Assembly: GCA_013398055.1 (NCBI GenBank)
Contig: VZRS01015014.1
Span: 62,102 to 126,101 of the forward strand
Origin: Ifrita kowaldi
Lineage: Eukaryota; Chordata; Aves; Passeriformes; Cinclosomatidae
Direction of reading: 5' to 3'
Length of the DNA stretch: 64,000 nucleotides
Shown: piece by piece, positions 38,426 to 51,250 of the stretch
Position numbering within the stretch: position 1 is the stretch's first letter
Layout: each line of letters begins with the position of its first letter
Notes under the pieces: model-generated
The model's database searches: none
What the model saw: only the letters and a program-made list of their open reading frames with translations
What the model was told of the DNA's origin: nothing
Program-made: the position numbers and the translations under genes

Positions 38426-41239
38426 TCACAAAATCTGGAAGGTGTGTTCCTGCAAGCTTGATTAAAGCTGCAGATTGCTTTTCTCTTTTAATCATCCTGG
38501 CTACAGAGTGAAGTTGGGCACATCCAGCAAAAAGAGCTGCCCTCAGCCGACAGGAGCCCCTGGTGAAAGCCAGCACAAGCATTTTGCCGACTCAGCATAC
38601 AGTGCTGACCATTAACCTGGATGTGGCTGGGGGGCCTTGCGAGGACTGACTTCAGTGATAATTAAAATCCAACTGCCCTAATTACCCCTGCCTTCTTAAA
38701 GAGCATTTAGATTCCACGAGTCCCTCTCCCTGGCAGTATTTTCAGGATAGCTTAACTCTTTCCTGGGCACATTTATGAATGTGGTGAGAGGACAAAGCCA
38801 TCACGTTACCAACCCAGGAATATCCTTCTGGTTTTATCTTCCACTTCCATTTCCTTATGATCCAGATAAAAAGCTCTTTGGGGTAGCATTCAGAGGAGAA
38901 AGCTCAGAGAGGAAAAATAATATTTCACGATCTACCTGTGCAGCACGTACCACGTGCTTGCATCGTTGTGTAGATTTTAAGGTGTGTGTTTGATGACCTG
39001 GTGCTGCAGAGCACAGCTGCTGTGCTGCTCCTCGGTGTGCATGCCAGCACAGAGCCCAGCTGATGCACAGGAGGCCGTGCAGACGTGGCCCCACAGCCTC
39101 AGGTACACCGCACATCCACTGGTCATCAGTGCAGGACATCAGCAGAGCACCCCTGCCTTTTCCTGCTAGGTATGCATGCAGACAGATCTCATCTCCCCAA
39201 AGGCAGGGTTGGGGGGTGCAGAGATCTCTGATTGCATCTTCTGGGTGTTACAGAACAGAGAATTTTTGCATTATTATGCTCACACCAGATTTACTACAGT
39301 ATATCTTCCTGCTAGGTGCTTCGCCTGTGACAGACAATATCAAGATTTAGGAAAGTCATCTGTACCAGTGAAGGTCTCTACTAGACACTGGTACTATTAA
39401 AAATATGTCTCTCTTCCAGAGGGAATACACTTGACCTTCATGTCCAGCCACTTTTTGTGTTCTTACGGTTAATGAAGGCCCTCGGGAAGTAAGTTATCAC
39501 TTTGGAGATTACAAATAGATTTCAAACTATCAAAACAGGAGCTGTGGGAGAACAGCTTAGCCATCCCCAAAAAAACATGTTGAGATTTAAAAAAAAAAAA
39601 AACCCAGAAAAAAAGAAGATGGGGCTCTTCTTCTGCAGCAGAAATCCACGCCTTGTAAAAGCTTTCATGTGTGACAACTACAGACTCTCCTACCATTTAA
39701 AAATATTCCGAATTGGAGGACTGTTATCTAGGATGCACAGAAAAGGGGGGGGGGGGGGATATNNNNNNNNNNNNNGGGGGGGGGAATATCTGCTTGAGGA
39801 TAACGAGACACTTGGTTCTTCAGACACATATTTCCAACCTGTAACAGTCAGACTTACATCGCTACTTCTAGTGAACACCCCAAGCTATTATTTGGGGTGA
39901 AAGAAGCTCTTTTTCCAGTTTGGATAAGAAGTTGAAAATAAAACATACACACATGCAGGAGGTTTAAGTTTTTAGAAGTATTTTTTCCCACAAATTAAAC
40001 ACTATGTAGGAGAAAACTTCTGGCCATGAGCACTCGTGCTTGTTTAGGGGCATCCTGAAACCATTTCTGTTGCACTGGAGGACAGCTGTAAAGTAGATGT
40101 TGAGAGCCCCTAATTCAGATGCATGGGCTGGAGGCCAGCTCTCACCTTGCCAGTATTGTTCAGTCTGGCAGTCAGACTGGAGGGTCCAGTGCTTGAGGAC
40201 TCCTTGCTGAATGCAGGAGCTTGAAGTGTGGGGGGTTTTTCCTCTGAAGTGGGCTGTCTAGAAAGCAAACCCTTATCTTCCACAGATGCAACAGAGAAGT
40301 GTTGGTTACATCAACAGTACACTGTAAGAACTTTGGGATTATGATGCTTTTTAACCCTGGATCATTCCTATCTAGAGTTGATGAGTTGGCGCAAAGAAGG
40401 AGGAGGACTGCTGCTGTCTTCTGACAACAGTTGACAAACCTGCTCCCTTCTTCCCATACATATATACTCATATTTGAAAGGAAAACATGGACATTTCTTC
40501 AGGAAAAAAAATATATTAACAATGAGCAGTTTAAACTTTGGCTTAATTTCTTGGTATATATAAAATACAGCTCTGTGAGTGAGCAGCAGGGCACGAGAAG
40601 AAGTCCAAATCCCACTAGTAGCAGGCTGGGTGGGCTGGAGAAGACCATCGTCTTTCACATTTTCTCCCTCTGGTGGACCTGCTGGAGAAGATGGCCTACT
40701 TTTCCCGATATCTCAAAAGTCCTTATTTTTCTTTCACTATTAGCAAGGGGCCATTTCTCCCTCATCTTTACCTCAGTTTCCACTCTCAGAAAGGTAAGTT
40801 TAAGGAGATACATCAAAGTTCTCTGGATGGTCAAAGCCACTCAGTCTTCTCCCAGAATGGACAATCACAGGTTTTAGGTCATGATGGAAAGTCCCATCAT
40901 GAGTGACTTTTGTATTTTCAAAATCTGTTGGAGGAACCACAAACAGATGTTCTTGCAGAAATGTGGAAAACAGGATATGTGTGGGAGTCCTTGCTGAGAC
41001 AAGTGGTGGCAGTCCTGTGGATTCAGTAATGGCCTTACACTCAGCAGAAACCAATGGCTTAAAAATATCTAACCCTCCCAACATATTCCCTGTGCATTCC
41101 TTTCATGGCAGTCACTTCCTTATCCTAAATCGGGCAATAAATATGGACAAATTCACAACTTGCTCTAGTGACTTTTAACCTAGAAATGCAAGCTGCTTTT
41201 ATGTTTTATCACAAATGAATTCCACGCATGATTATGAAA
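38426..41239. other. Unique non-coding DNA with an assembly gap, no gene seen
   Basis: No coding region is recognisable. It holds the gapped G homopolymer at 39745-39784, preceded by a run of 14 or so A at about 39590. A strong donor-like context, aag|gtaagt, occurs with the GT at 40794, but no exon could be supported. If the weak fossil at 41240 belongs to the same original LINE as 38210, this interval would contain that element's unrecognisable middle plus later insertions. Confidence 0.5.
39745..39784. other. N gap inside a G homopolymer
   Basis: Fourteen G (39745-39758), then atat, then 13 N (39763-39775), then nine G (39776-39784) followed by aatatc. Both sides of the gap are a G run followed by an (a)atat word, so the left contig end probably overlaps the right contig start. 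G homopolymers commonly stop short-read assembly. The true locus is likely a single G tract. Confidence 0.85.
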
Positions 41240-41420
41240 ACCCAAGTTTTCCCATGTTTGAGTCAAATCAAGGCCTATGCCAACATTTTTGCAGTCCCTA
41301 GGCTGGAGTACTGCGACTTATTCTTCATGAAGGCATCACTGGAAAACTCCACTTGGTTCAGAAGACAGATGCCCTCTAAATATTCTGCAGTGGTCACTGT
41401 CTGCTGTCAAACAAACGTGT
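41240..41420 (+). mobile_element. Possible LINE reverse-transcriptase fossil (weak)
   Basis: One frame contains RLEYCDLFFMKASLENSTWF, starting near 41300. It resembles the S-R-L-D-Y-C-N-A-L-x-x-G-L-P-x-x-x-x-x-x-L block near the end of the reverse transcriptase in L2/CR1-type LINEs. The match rests on about a dozen residues and its flanks do not extend clearly, so it could be chance. The orientation agrees with the stronger fossil at 38210. Confidence 0.3.
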
Positions 41421-44400
41421 GGTGCTGACCAAGACTGACAGATCCCTCCATGTCAGGGACCCACTTCACAAAGAGACAGACATTTTCCTTATGTCCCGTT
41501 GCAGCCACTGAGCTCTCTGGGCTTCCTGCAGACCTTGATGCTGTCCCAGCAGACAGTCCCAGCTAGTTGCCATCTCTCTGGCTGCATCTGCTGGATGTTT
41601 CATAGTCAATTCAGCCTCTACACTCTTTTGGAACCACCAGAAGCTCAATTTGATAAGCTTCAAGTTGGACTGAAAAACACAACTGTTTTTCAAATCTCTA
41701 ATTGGCTTTTGGCAAAATTTACCTCAGGCTCTATTTTTTATGGCATCTTTACTGTTAGCATTATTTTCTTCTGGTTTAAATGATAGGCAGGCAGGCAAGC
41801 GTCACAAATGTATGAAACTCTCAGAAAGCAGACAGATACTCAATGAAACTGAAATCATTTCTTTTGTGTAGCTAAAACAGACCCAAATAATGAACTCAAG
41901 TTGACCTTGAGTGAAAACCAAGCATGGTTTCTTGGCTCACAAGCTCAAGCAGCTTCAGGACTTTCATCTTTCCCTAACAGAGTTTGGACACAGAGACCGG
42001 TGAATGCAGAGTGTGGCCCCAAGCAGGCAGTGTGGAAGCAGGTTTAGGAAAGTCAATGTAATCTGTGTGCTCTTACCACTGGGACGGCTCCTGCCTGCTG
42101 GAGTTAATGGAGGCAGCAGCTCTGGTATGGTGCCAAGCTTCTCCCCAACTCCCTATCCTTCTCAATCCAGCCAAAACTGTTCATCTGGAAATTTGGGGGT
42201 ATGATGAGATCAGCCTAAAGCACTTCTCCAGCCAGTGCAAGAGAATTCCACAGCGGATGGACCAGCTTGCTTCTGTTTGACGTAGCGCAGCACTTAGGGT
42301 AAGGTCATTAACTTTTCCAGGATGTAATTTCTTTCATTTTGTGGAAGTCTCAAGTCCCTGAGCTTTGCTCAAGACCCGGAATCTAATGTCTTTTTCTGTT
42401 TTCTCCCTGACAAGTCTCAGAGATATTAAAAATCAAAAGAAGACTCTAAGGAGCAAATAAAATCTCTCTTTAAAGTACTGTTCCACTTTTGTGTTAACTC
42501 ACAGAAGCTTTTTGCTCTCTCTGCCTGGCCCCACTCAGATCTTGCATAAAAGGGAAAAAATGCACTTAAAAGTGCTGTTTTCTTTCCACTTCCCTCTGCG
42601 CCTCAAATCATTAGTCTTTCTGCATTTCTCTTTTATTCCCAGACTGGCTTGTGCCGAATCAGATTATAATACATTAAACCTCCAAAAACACAAAGCTCTC
42701 CAAAGTGCTCTTTGGGGTCTCCATACATGTGTTCTCTTGCTCTTTCCTGCAATAATTACTGCCATCCCAGGGTCAGCTCCTGCGTGCAGGTCCCACTCCG
42801 ACACACAGCCTCGCCTCCCACCGCTGCAAAATGAATTCAGGATGGGGTTTGCCTGCACGTCGCCTCTGCTTTTGTGCGCAGAAGCGAGGGAAATGCCTTG
42901 TCCTCAAGGATGCCCTGCCCTACTTTTCCAGCTTAGTCCCTTTTTGCAGAAAGAGGTTTCTTCAGCTTCTTTAGAGGAATAGGGATGGTGGTATTCCAAC
43001 CAACTTCTCTGGACACATCCTAATTCCCGCTGCTAAAGGCAGAGCTGTCAAATCACAGTCCTGACCTGATCAGCATCTATGGCATGGCTGCCTTGATTTC
43101 AGTGAGACCATGGCCCTGACACCTGTGGAGTCTTGAGTGATGACAGCCAGTGCTGGGGGAAGTTCAACAGCATTTGCTCTTTCAGAAGGGAACACTGTCC
43201 TTAGCTTGGCCTTTACTCTGAGAAGGAAGAAGGCTGTAAAGGGATATCACTGCTGGGAAGAACAGCCTCATCCTAAGGCAGCACAGTGCAAAGGGTTGAA
43301 TATAAGGCTATTGCCAACCACATCAACATCAGTCAAACAGCAAACAGAAATAAAAGACAGTGAGGCACTACCCTGAGTCTGATTAGACTCATTAGTCACA
43401 GGTTATTGGAGAGCAGTAGCTCTGGTATTCCCAAGTAGGACTTCCAGCTCTCCATAGAAGGAAAATAAGGAGCTCCAGGAGGGGCTCAAGGGTACAAAGA
43501 GCCCTCGTCTGTGGTGGCCAGGGCTGCTTTATCGTGTGGCTGCTAAAGCTCCTGAGACATCTGCTGCTGCAGAGGAAGTCAAGTGAAAGGAATGATCCAC
43601 AGCCTTGGGTGAGCTCTGCAGCTGGAAGCACCTGGGGACCAGTTCTGCCCACTCAATGTCATTATGGCTCAGAACACAAGAGCATTTATAAACCTACAGC
43701 AAATGAGTCATTGCAAGTTCTGCAGAAAATTTATTACTGGGAAAAAGAAAAAACAAGATATGAACCTGAACACTTGACATCCAAAGAAACATCAATGTGC
43801 TCTGAAGCCATGTTGCAGCTTTCTTTGGCTTCTGTAGGGGCAGAGCAAACCAAAATCCTTGGTATCATCAAAATTGGAATTGGGTTTTCCCATCAGGCCT
43901 TACACACAGAATAAAATTGTGTGGAAAGGAAAATATTTTTCTTCAAGCCACCACCACAGTCCCTTTCTTTCTTCTGGACAAGTTGACTCTACATTTCTTC
44001 TGAGGGCGTAGGGATAGGAACAGTGAACTAATAGGCACATGCTTCCACTACAGAAAACTTGAATACCCTCATGAAGTGCTACTCTCCTCCCAGTCCTGAT
44101 GTCTTCCTCTGAAAAGAAGCCTGCTTTCACATTTGTGTGGTGGTTTAATAATGTGGGAAAATGGGTCCACGATGGAAAGAGGTAACATTAAAATCCATTT
44201 CTACTCTTGCCCTAAGCAGGAAATGAGCAGATACCTCCCAAAGTGAAAGCCTGACTATCTAGCTTGCTGAAATGCCATGCCAATAAAGAAGCCTTTTTTC
44301 TATTTAAAGAAGTAATATAACAAAATGTTGGTTCATTTCATTATAACAGCTAGGAAGGATTTGCTAGTTTCACAGCATAAATTTAGATTAATTTTTTAGA

Positions 44401-47400
44401 TTTGACAACGTTATAAAAATTATATTGATTCTGAAATTATAATTTTAGATTGGTTCTGTCATTTTAGCCTATTAGCAGTCTTTAAATGAAGTGATCCAAT
44501 GTTACAATCAATCTTATCTTCCATTATGCACTTCCTGGTGCTAAAAAGTGAGATCGATTCTAATTAACTACACTGGTTCAGTCATTTGGGTAGTTTGTTC
44601 AGGGGAAAAAAAAAGTTACTGCCCTAATATCACTAAACAATTTGTTATACATTTATGTACTGAATTTATATCCAAAATGGACGTCAATCCTATGGTAAAA
44701 ACAGTACAGTTACAGCTCTCTAAAATATAGGACGGCAACATTAGTGCTACTGGTTTAGCCAGTGCAGCACATGAAATATTTTCAGGATCCACTTGAGGTT
44801 TAAGAAGCAAAGCAGGGTCAGCAAAAAATACTTCCTCTGCAGCAGAGGCTGTAATTCTATATGTACATTCAAAGCGACTTGGAAAATGGCATTTCCAACA
44901 TGCAGCTGTGGCTATGAGGACAGGCTTAAATGCTGCTTAAGAGGCCATGATGGTGAAAATAATGCTATGAAGCAAGCCGATGTGATTTAAATATGAATCA
45001 GCTCGAACTCACTTATTTCTTCCAGCATTTCCTGGCTTCAGCTTGCACTGGGGAGACCTTGACACCCATCTGTGCCAGTCTCAGACTCCGTGGACCACTA
45101 GCCTTCAAATGAACTCTGTAGATGCTGGCATAGGTGGAGGGGGGGGACCAGTGGGAGGACCAGTATGCTGTGATCCTACATGAAATGAACCTGAAAGTCT
45201 GATGAACTCTTGGAAAGAAAAGCAGAAGCCAGAAATGTAGACTGATTTTACAACAGACAGCAAAGGCTGACCTCTGGTAAAACTTGAGGGAATGTGTACG
45301 TCTCTTAGAATTTTATTCCTTAGTATGCTTAAATCATTCTCTTAAGTAAAACACTATTACCTCGAGTACAAATCTGTTCATTTTCTCATCTAATGCTTGT
45401 GCCTGGAGTCTCTTCTAACTGTTTGCTTGCTTTTCCCTGCTACAGCTTTAAAGAAATGCAGCATGTACACCCTCACCACTAAATCAGCTTGTCTACCTGT
45501 CACATTCAGGGCAACTTGGAAATGGTCTGCAATTCAAGGGATGCTATGCTTGCTTTTCCAATCACTGCCACTACATCCTTTTGTGTGGACCAGTGTGCTG
45601 GGGAATGAGTCAAGAATAAGAAATCTGAGCCTGGCATCCTGCTGCAGGGTATTCCTTGACCTCCCACCCTTTACAGGCCCTCAGGCATGCTTTGTTCCTA
45701 TTCTCCTAATGGCATCATCTTACTAAGAAGCCAAAGTGCTGAAAAGAACCGTGAAAATGTGCAGTAACTGTAAAATGTTTCACTTATTCATGGCTTTTTT
45801 GTTGTTTTTCTTTAAGATGTCAACCTTGGTCATCCAATGGAAAAAGATCAGAAAATTACTGTGAGCCCCTGTATCTGCCTGCTTTGAGCGGAAAAAGCAT
45901 CTTGGCCAGGGGTAGAGAAGTCCTGCAGAGATAAAAACCCAAAGTGGATGGCAGGTGGACTAGCACTGTGCTTCCCTGTAGGCCCTCAAGAATTGCTGCC
46001 AGTTGTCATAAAGCTTGCCAATAATTCTAAGGAAAGAGAAATCTCAGAACCCCATTTCTTGATTGGCTCCTTTTATCCCTTCCTTGAACACATCTCAGCA
46101 TTGAAGATGTGCTGGCTGAAAAGATTGACTTTGGATTCTCTGGAAAGCCACTGCAGAAATGATTCTGGGTGATGCTGGAAGCTTTTTGCATGGGAATATC
46201 CTTTTTATGCTGGCGGTTTGTTACTCAAGTGACAGACAAATGCCTGGCAAGAAAAAGTCTTGATTTCACTGTTCCTGCTATTGCATTTGTATTGTACTCC
46301 ATCATTAATTATCTGCCATCTTGTGAGAAGCCCTCGGGAGCCTGATTCTCCACTGCCTCACACCTCTTGTAATCATTTACATCAGTGCAAAGTGAGTGCA
46401 AAACACTCTCACACATCTGCAGAGAGGTCCAACTCCAGCGCATTCCAGCAGACAGGGCAATGGAGGGTGAGCCTGTAAATCGTCAAAGGGTGCATATGCG
46501 CACCACTCTTTTTTGCACAAGACAAGCAGCATTGGTTCACCTTTAGCTTGATGCCACTGGCCAAGCAAGAGGACAGACAGACTCCTGACTGCCTCAGGCC
46601 AGTGCCCTAAAGCTTCTCGAATCTCACCACCAGCTGCACAAGGTGCTGCAGACACTTTGCAATGTTGAGTCTGTCATGGACAGTGGCATGTGGGACATGT
46701 ATCCTGCTCGTGGTGCTTTGTGAGGTGACAGGGGTTCCTCTCTGCTGCAGCCCAGGGGAGCTGCTGGGGTGTGCCAGACCCCTTTCCACGCCCAGGGTTC
46801 CTCCCAGCAGAGCAAGGCACACCTCACGAGCTGAATTTCTAAACGCAAGGTCGGCATTGCTAGCTGGGCTGTGGGAAAGGCCAGGTCCCGGGGCTCCTGA
46901 AGGAGAAGATGGCTGGGAGTGATGTGGAAGGAGACCATGATGCATGGCCAATGTCACCCAGGAAAAAACGGTGTGGGAGCAGGACAAGGTGAGAGATACT
47001 GCAAAACAGAGGAGGTGACATTTCTGCAGAAAAACTGCTTTTGTTTCTTTCCCATTTCACAGGCAGCATGTCTATTAAATGTGGCTTTTGCTGCCAAAGG
47101 ACTTGTCATATTACATTAGGTTTAGCAACTTCTGCTGTGGCAAAGCGTGCAGCGTCTCCCTTCACATAAAGAAAATATTTTCGCAAGTCTGTTCAACCTG
47201 CTAACTGTGATTACAGACAGTTGGCCCCTGACATGACATTTATTGCTCCAGCGTCCAAGTAAGAGCCTCACAGCACTGCCCAGCCAGCTACCTGAAGAGC
47301 ACATATGTGTGTGGAGATCTTAAACAAGTTTCTGCTAATGGCTTCATTTTGTACCCTTTTAGTAGGTCTTTAGCAGCTTGATAGAAAACATGGTACAGTA

Positions 47401-50400
47401 AAGTAGTAAAAATAAAAAGAGTATGTGCAAGCTCCCTCTTTTTATGCTCACCTTGAAATGTATGATATGATACAATATATTATATCCATTTGATGCTGCA
47501 AGTGCTCTTTGCATGCATATTTCTACTCTGCTCAGCAATATTCATCATAACTGAGAATCACTGCAATTGTCTGCCTCCACTTGAGAGACAATCTCACACA
47601 GAGTGAAAATAAAAGACAGTGAGAAACAACACCAGAACCAGAGACCTGTAACGTGCTGACAATAAACACAAACAACAGGTTGACCTAGTTGGGTGTCTGA
47701 GTCATGGAGTCTAGGAGATGACTGGCTAGAGGAAAGTTTGCCATGAATGAAAAAAAAAAAAAATGAGCCCCAAAGAAACCCAAAGCAGAGCAAATGAGCA
47801 AAGCAGATACTTCCCTGTTCCCCACAGCATATGCTGATCATGGTCACAGCATCTACTGGAAACAACTGCCGAGAGACCAACTTCTCCACCACTGCATTCA
47901 GTAACTGTGCAGCCTTCTGCAAGATCTATCTATATATTTTCCTGGCATTTGGGAAGAAAGAAAGCATAATGAAAGCTTTGCCAGTACAAGAGAATATAAT
48001 CCGGCAATCATTTGGTTATTAATGATTGGGCTTTTGGGGGAAGTGAGTTGTTTTAAATTGGGTTGGTTATTTTAAATATTTTGTGTGAGTTTAAACCATT
48101 TAAAAATGTGTTAAATGGCCTGGCTTTTTGCCTTCACTTTCCTTCCCTGCACAAGACATTTGTAGGGCCTGGATTCTTACATGACTTGGCCTATTCTGTC
48201 TTACTTTTTGGCAGGTCACTTTGCTCTATTCTTCTCCAAACTGAAATTAGGCTCTGGCCAAGGGAGAAGCAGAGCAGAATGCAGCCTGCTACAACAGCTT
48301 GTAGTGAGTTGGAAAGAACTCTGTGTTATAGATGAGAGCTGATCAAATACCCTTCTCTTTTTTGTTGTTAATTTCACTGTCTTATTTTTAAATTTGCATG
48401 TGCATCTGCCAGCAGCACTGCATCTTGCTATAACATTCTTATTAAGCAGGTGGATGAATTGTGAGCAAACAGGATTTAGTTCCATTTTGGTTAAGCGTAG
48501 GCTCTTCAGTGACTGAGTTTCATCCACATCTTCTGCGGGACTGGGAATTCAACTGATTCTACAGCATCAGTCTGAACAGTCTCCCTCACAGTTTTGTTTT
48601 CTATCATGGCAGAAACTTATTTACAAAAAGACCATGTAAGATTCAGTGCTGGGCACTCATAACTTCTTTTGCCAGAGTTGTACCCCCATTGGCAATAAAA
48701 TAACTCATGCCCAGAAAGGATAAGTAAGAGCTATACAGCTCTATTCTGCTTTCCCCATTTGCGTTCTTTTTTTGTTGGTGGCAGTGTTTCTTTTCAATTT
48801 TCCCTTTTATTCCTTGCTTGTTTTGATATCTGAAGTGGGCCTGGATAAGCAACACAAGGTGGGTGTCAAAACTCAGGGATGGAGAGCTCACATGCCGAAA
48901 CAAAACCATTTTTCCTCCTCCTTCTTTGCCCACGGTTCAATTCAAAGATATCATCTGAGAGCAGCCTACCCTGATGCAGAGAACCTTTCCAGGAGATTTC
49001 TAATATACTACAGTAAGAGCCACTTTTTCCCAAGACCCTCCATAAGTCCCCAGGGACTTTTCATGGTCCACTCTTCGTTAAAATAGAAAGCTAATTTGGG
49101 GGGAATGACTAATCCCCTGCCTGAATGCGACATGCCATTTGGACACTTTGTGATCTGGTACACTAACCCTTTGATTTGTTTGGCCTTGTGAAAACCTTTT
49201 AAGCTAGGCTCTGGAAATTTACCCCTGAAGCCTCTTCTGGGGCTTGTGTTTTTTATTTTTCTCCCATTTCCTCAAATCTTTCCCTTGTTTCTAAAGAGTG
49301 CCATCGTCCGTTCCTGAGCCCTCAAATCCAATTACCAAACAATGTACAAATATATGGCTGAGCGTGGTCTATGGGAACAGCTGCAAAATTGCTAATATTA
49401 GGTCTAATTTAGCTACAATAAATTAGCAAGTGTGTGGAAGCAAAATGATGACAGCATAATTATAACAAAAGTCGATGTGTTGAAGTATATGGATGACAAT
49501 ACATACTAATTTTAGCGAAAAAACGCAGCAAATGAAATGCATGCAATGAACAGACGGGACTAATAGCTCAGACACATATACTTAATGTGACCAGTCAGTG
49601 TAAAAACAAAAAGATAGATGAAGCTGTTCAGAATCTAGTGCTAACAAGCAGTGTAGTCTGAAACCATTAACTGTCAGGGGTAATAACACTCAAAGTACTG
49701 AAGTGCAGTAAAACAGCAGCACTTTTCTCGGGATGATGTGCTGATGTACAAGCACACACCTGTGAAGAGGGTACTAAATCTATCCTCGCGTTTATTACTA
49801 TGGAGGGAGGAAAAACAACACTAATAATGTAAAGTATAAACGAAAATAGCAGACAGCAGAGAGTGACATTTGCATGGTCCCAGTCAGCTTGTTAGCTGAA
49901 GTGGGTTTTAATTAGCTATTTTCCAGCAAGCAAACGAGCAAATTAGTGGCAGCCATAAACAAGCAGAGACAATCAGGCCCAAAGAAAAAAAAAAAGATCG
50001 GACCTTTTTCTGTGTGTTTTCCTTTTGGAAATACAATGCATTCATGCTTCAGCTAAATATTTCTATTAACCAAAAGAATGTGGTAAAGCAAAGACCTTGG
50101 CAACTGTGCAAGTTCCCGAAGTGGCTCAAAACACAATGTTAACAGTACAGCAGGGACACAAAGCCCTGCTCTGCAGAAACCCACATCGAAGGCTAAACCT
50201 TGGGCCTTCCGTGCAGAGTCTCAGGGGCTCCAGCGCACCTTGGCTCTGGTGAGCTGCCCTCCTGCTGAAGACTGCCCACCTATCCTCAGCTCTTGGGACA
50301 ACAGGGCTCCAGCACCATCCCTCACTCCCACTCTGGATGTGCAGCAGCAGGTGCTTCAAGAAGTGTGATCCAGGGTGTAGGTGCCACCTTCTCCTTTGCA

Positions 50401-51049
50401 CCGCAAGAGGCACAAGATGGGTGTTGCCAAAGGGATGCCTGAGGCTACCAGCTGCTCCTGCTGCTGAGGAAGAGGGATATAGCTCTGCAAGGGCTGCAGG
50501 AGACAGGCCACTGGGGTGAGAGTGAGGAGGGGAGAGAGGTGAGCAGACGGGACAACCCCTGTTGCTAAGCTATCCTGCTAAGAGAAGATGCTTTTCAGCG
50601 TAGGATGCAGCCCTCGGCAGACAACATGGATTCAGGCAGTAATGAACAAACCCACATTTGGTGTTTCTTTTATTACCATAACATTACTGGCTGCTTAATG
50701 AAACCTGCCCCGCTGCTACAGCAACATGAACACGGGACGAAGATCCTTCAGAGCCTGGTCAAGCAAGGCCCAAGGTTAAGTAATTCACTGTAGTACTTTT
50801 GCTACTAAACTGATTATATTAATAATCAGCCATAATGAAAAACATGGCAAGCTTATCCCTCGAGTCAGTCATGTTTACCCTCCTGTTCCCTCTGATTTTA
50901 AGAAATGCTGATGCAGCAAAGATGGGAAGCCCAATACAAAGGACAGATTGTATACTTGTATCTTCTGCTGAACATGCCCAAATCCTTCAGGTATAAAACC
51001 TGACAGCTGAAAAGTCAGGTAGCAGTAAACAACTACCAGAGGTAGTTGC
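41421..51049. other. Unique non-coding DNA, no gene seen
   Basis: Nearly 10 kb without a recognisable gene. GC content rises around 46.6-46.95 kb, where several overlapping chance open frames appear, but CpG is not enriched as at 17.1 kb. The part from 49360 to 50060 has the texture of conserved non-coding DNA and is listed separately. Two small hairpins lie just before the SINE: acctgac/gtcaggt at 50998-51020 and aactacc/ggtagtt at 51031-51047. Confidence 0.5.
49360..50060. other. Candidate conserved non-coding element cluster (unverified)
   Basis: About 700 bp with no recognisable repeat or open frame, but dense TAAT/ATTA homeodomain-type words (for example taatttagctac, ataaattagcaag, ttttaattagctatt, gcaaattagtgg) and several CpGs in otherwise AT-rich sequence (gtcgatgtg, agcgaaaaaacgcagc, acagacggg, aaacgagc). 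CpGs surviving in AT-rich vertebrate DNA and clustered homeodomain words are common in enhancers of developmental genes. Conservation itself cannot be seen from one sequence. Confidence 0.25.
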
Positions 51050-51250
51050 TAGGCAGGAGAGTTCAGTGGTTTGAGCACTAATCTAGACCTTGGGAAAGTT
51101 GAAGTTCGTGTTTCACTCTACCAGAAACTTCTACGGCCATGGGTGACCCAGTCAATCTGTCTGGGGATGAAAGTACTTCTGCCTCAGGAATTTGCTGCAA
51201 AATGCTCATTAAATACTGTGTAGGGCTTAGATATTGTGGAGAAGGGACTA
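51050..51250 (+). mobile_element. Ancient tRNA-derived SINE (MIR/CORE-SINE-like)
   Basis: The head has RNA polymerase III box A-like sequence, gagttcagtggtttgagca (51058-51076), close to the tagctcagtggtttgagca form seen in sauropsid tRNA SINEs. A box B-like gaagttcgtgtttc follows near 51101. The body then follows the MIR/CORE-SINE order: gggtgacccagtcaatctgtctg where the family has tgaccttgggcaagtcac...ctctctg, then ggggatgaaagtacttctgcctca where it has ggggataatagtacttccctacctca. After that come ttaaatactgtgtagggcttagatattgtgg and gaaggg, where it has taaagattgtgaggcgctcagatactatgg and tgatggg. Agreement in order and spacing across ~200 bp is hard to get by chance, although individual positions are heavily diverged. 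Family name is uncertain. It is transcriptionally dead by appearance. Confidence 0.65.

Noticed and set aside
40673..40800. Exon ending at the aag|gtaagt donor (GT at 40794)
   Set aside because: The preceding frame has no recognisable family and no convincing acceptor, so a coding exon is not supported.
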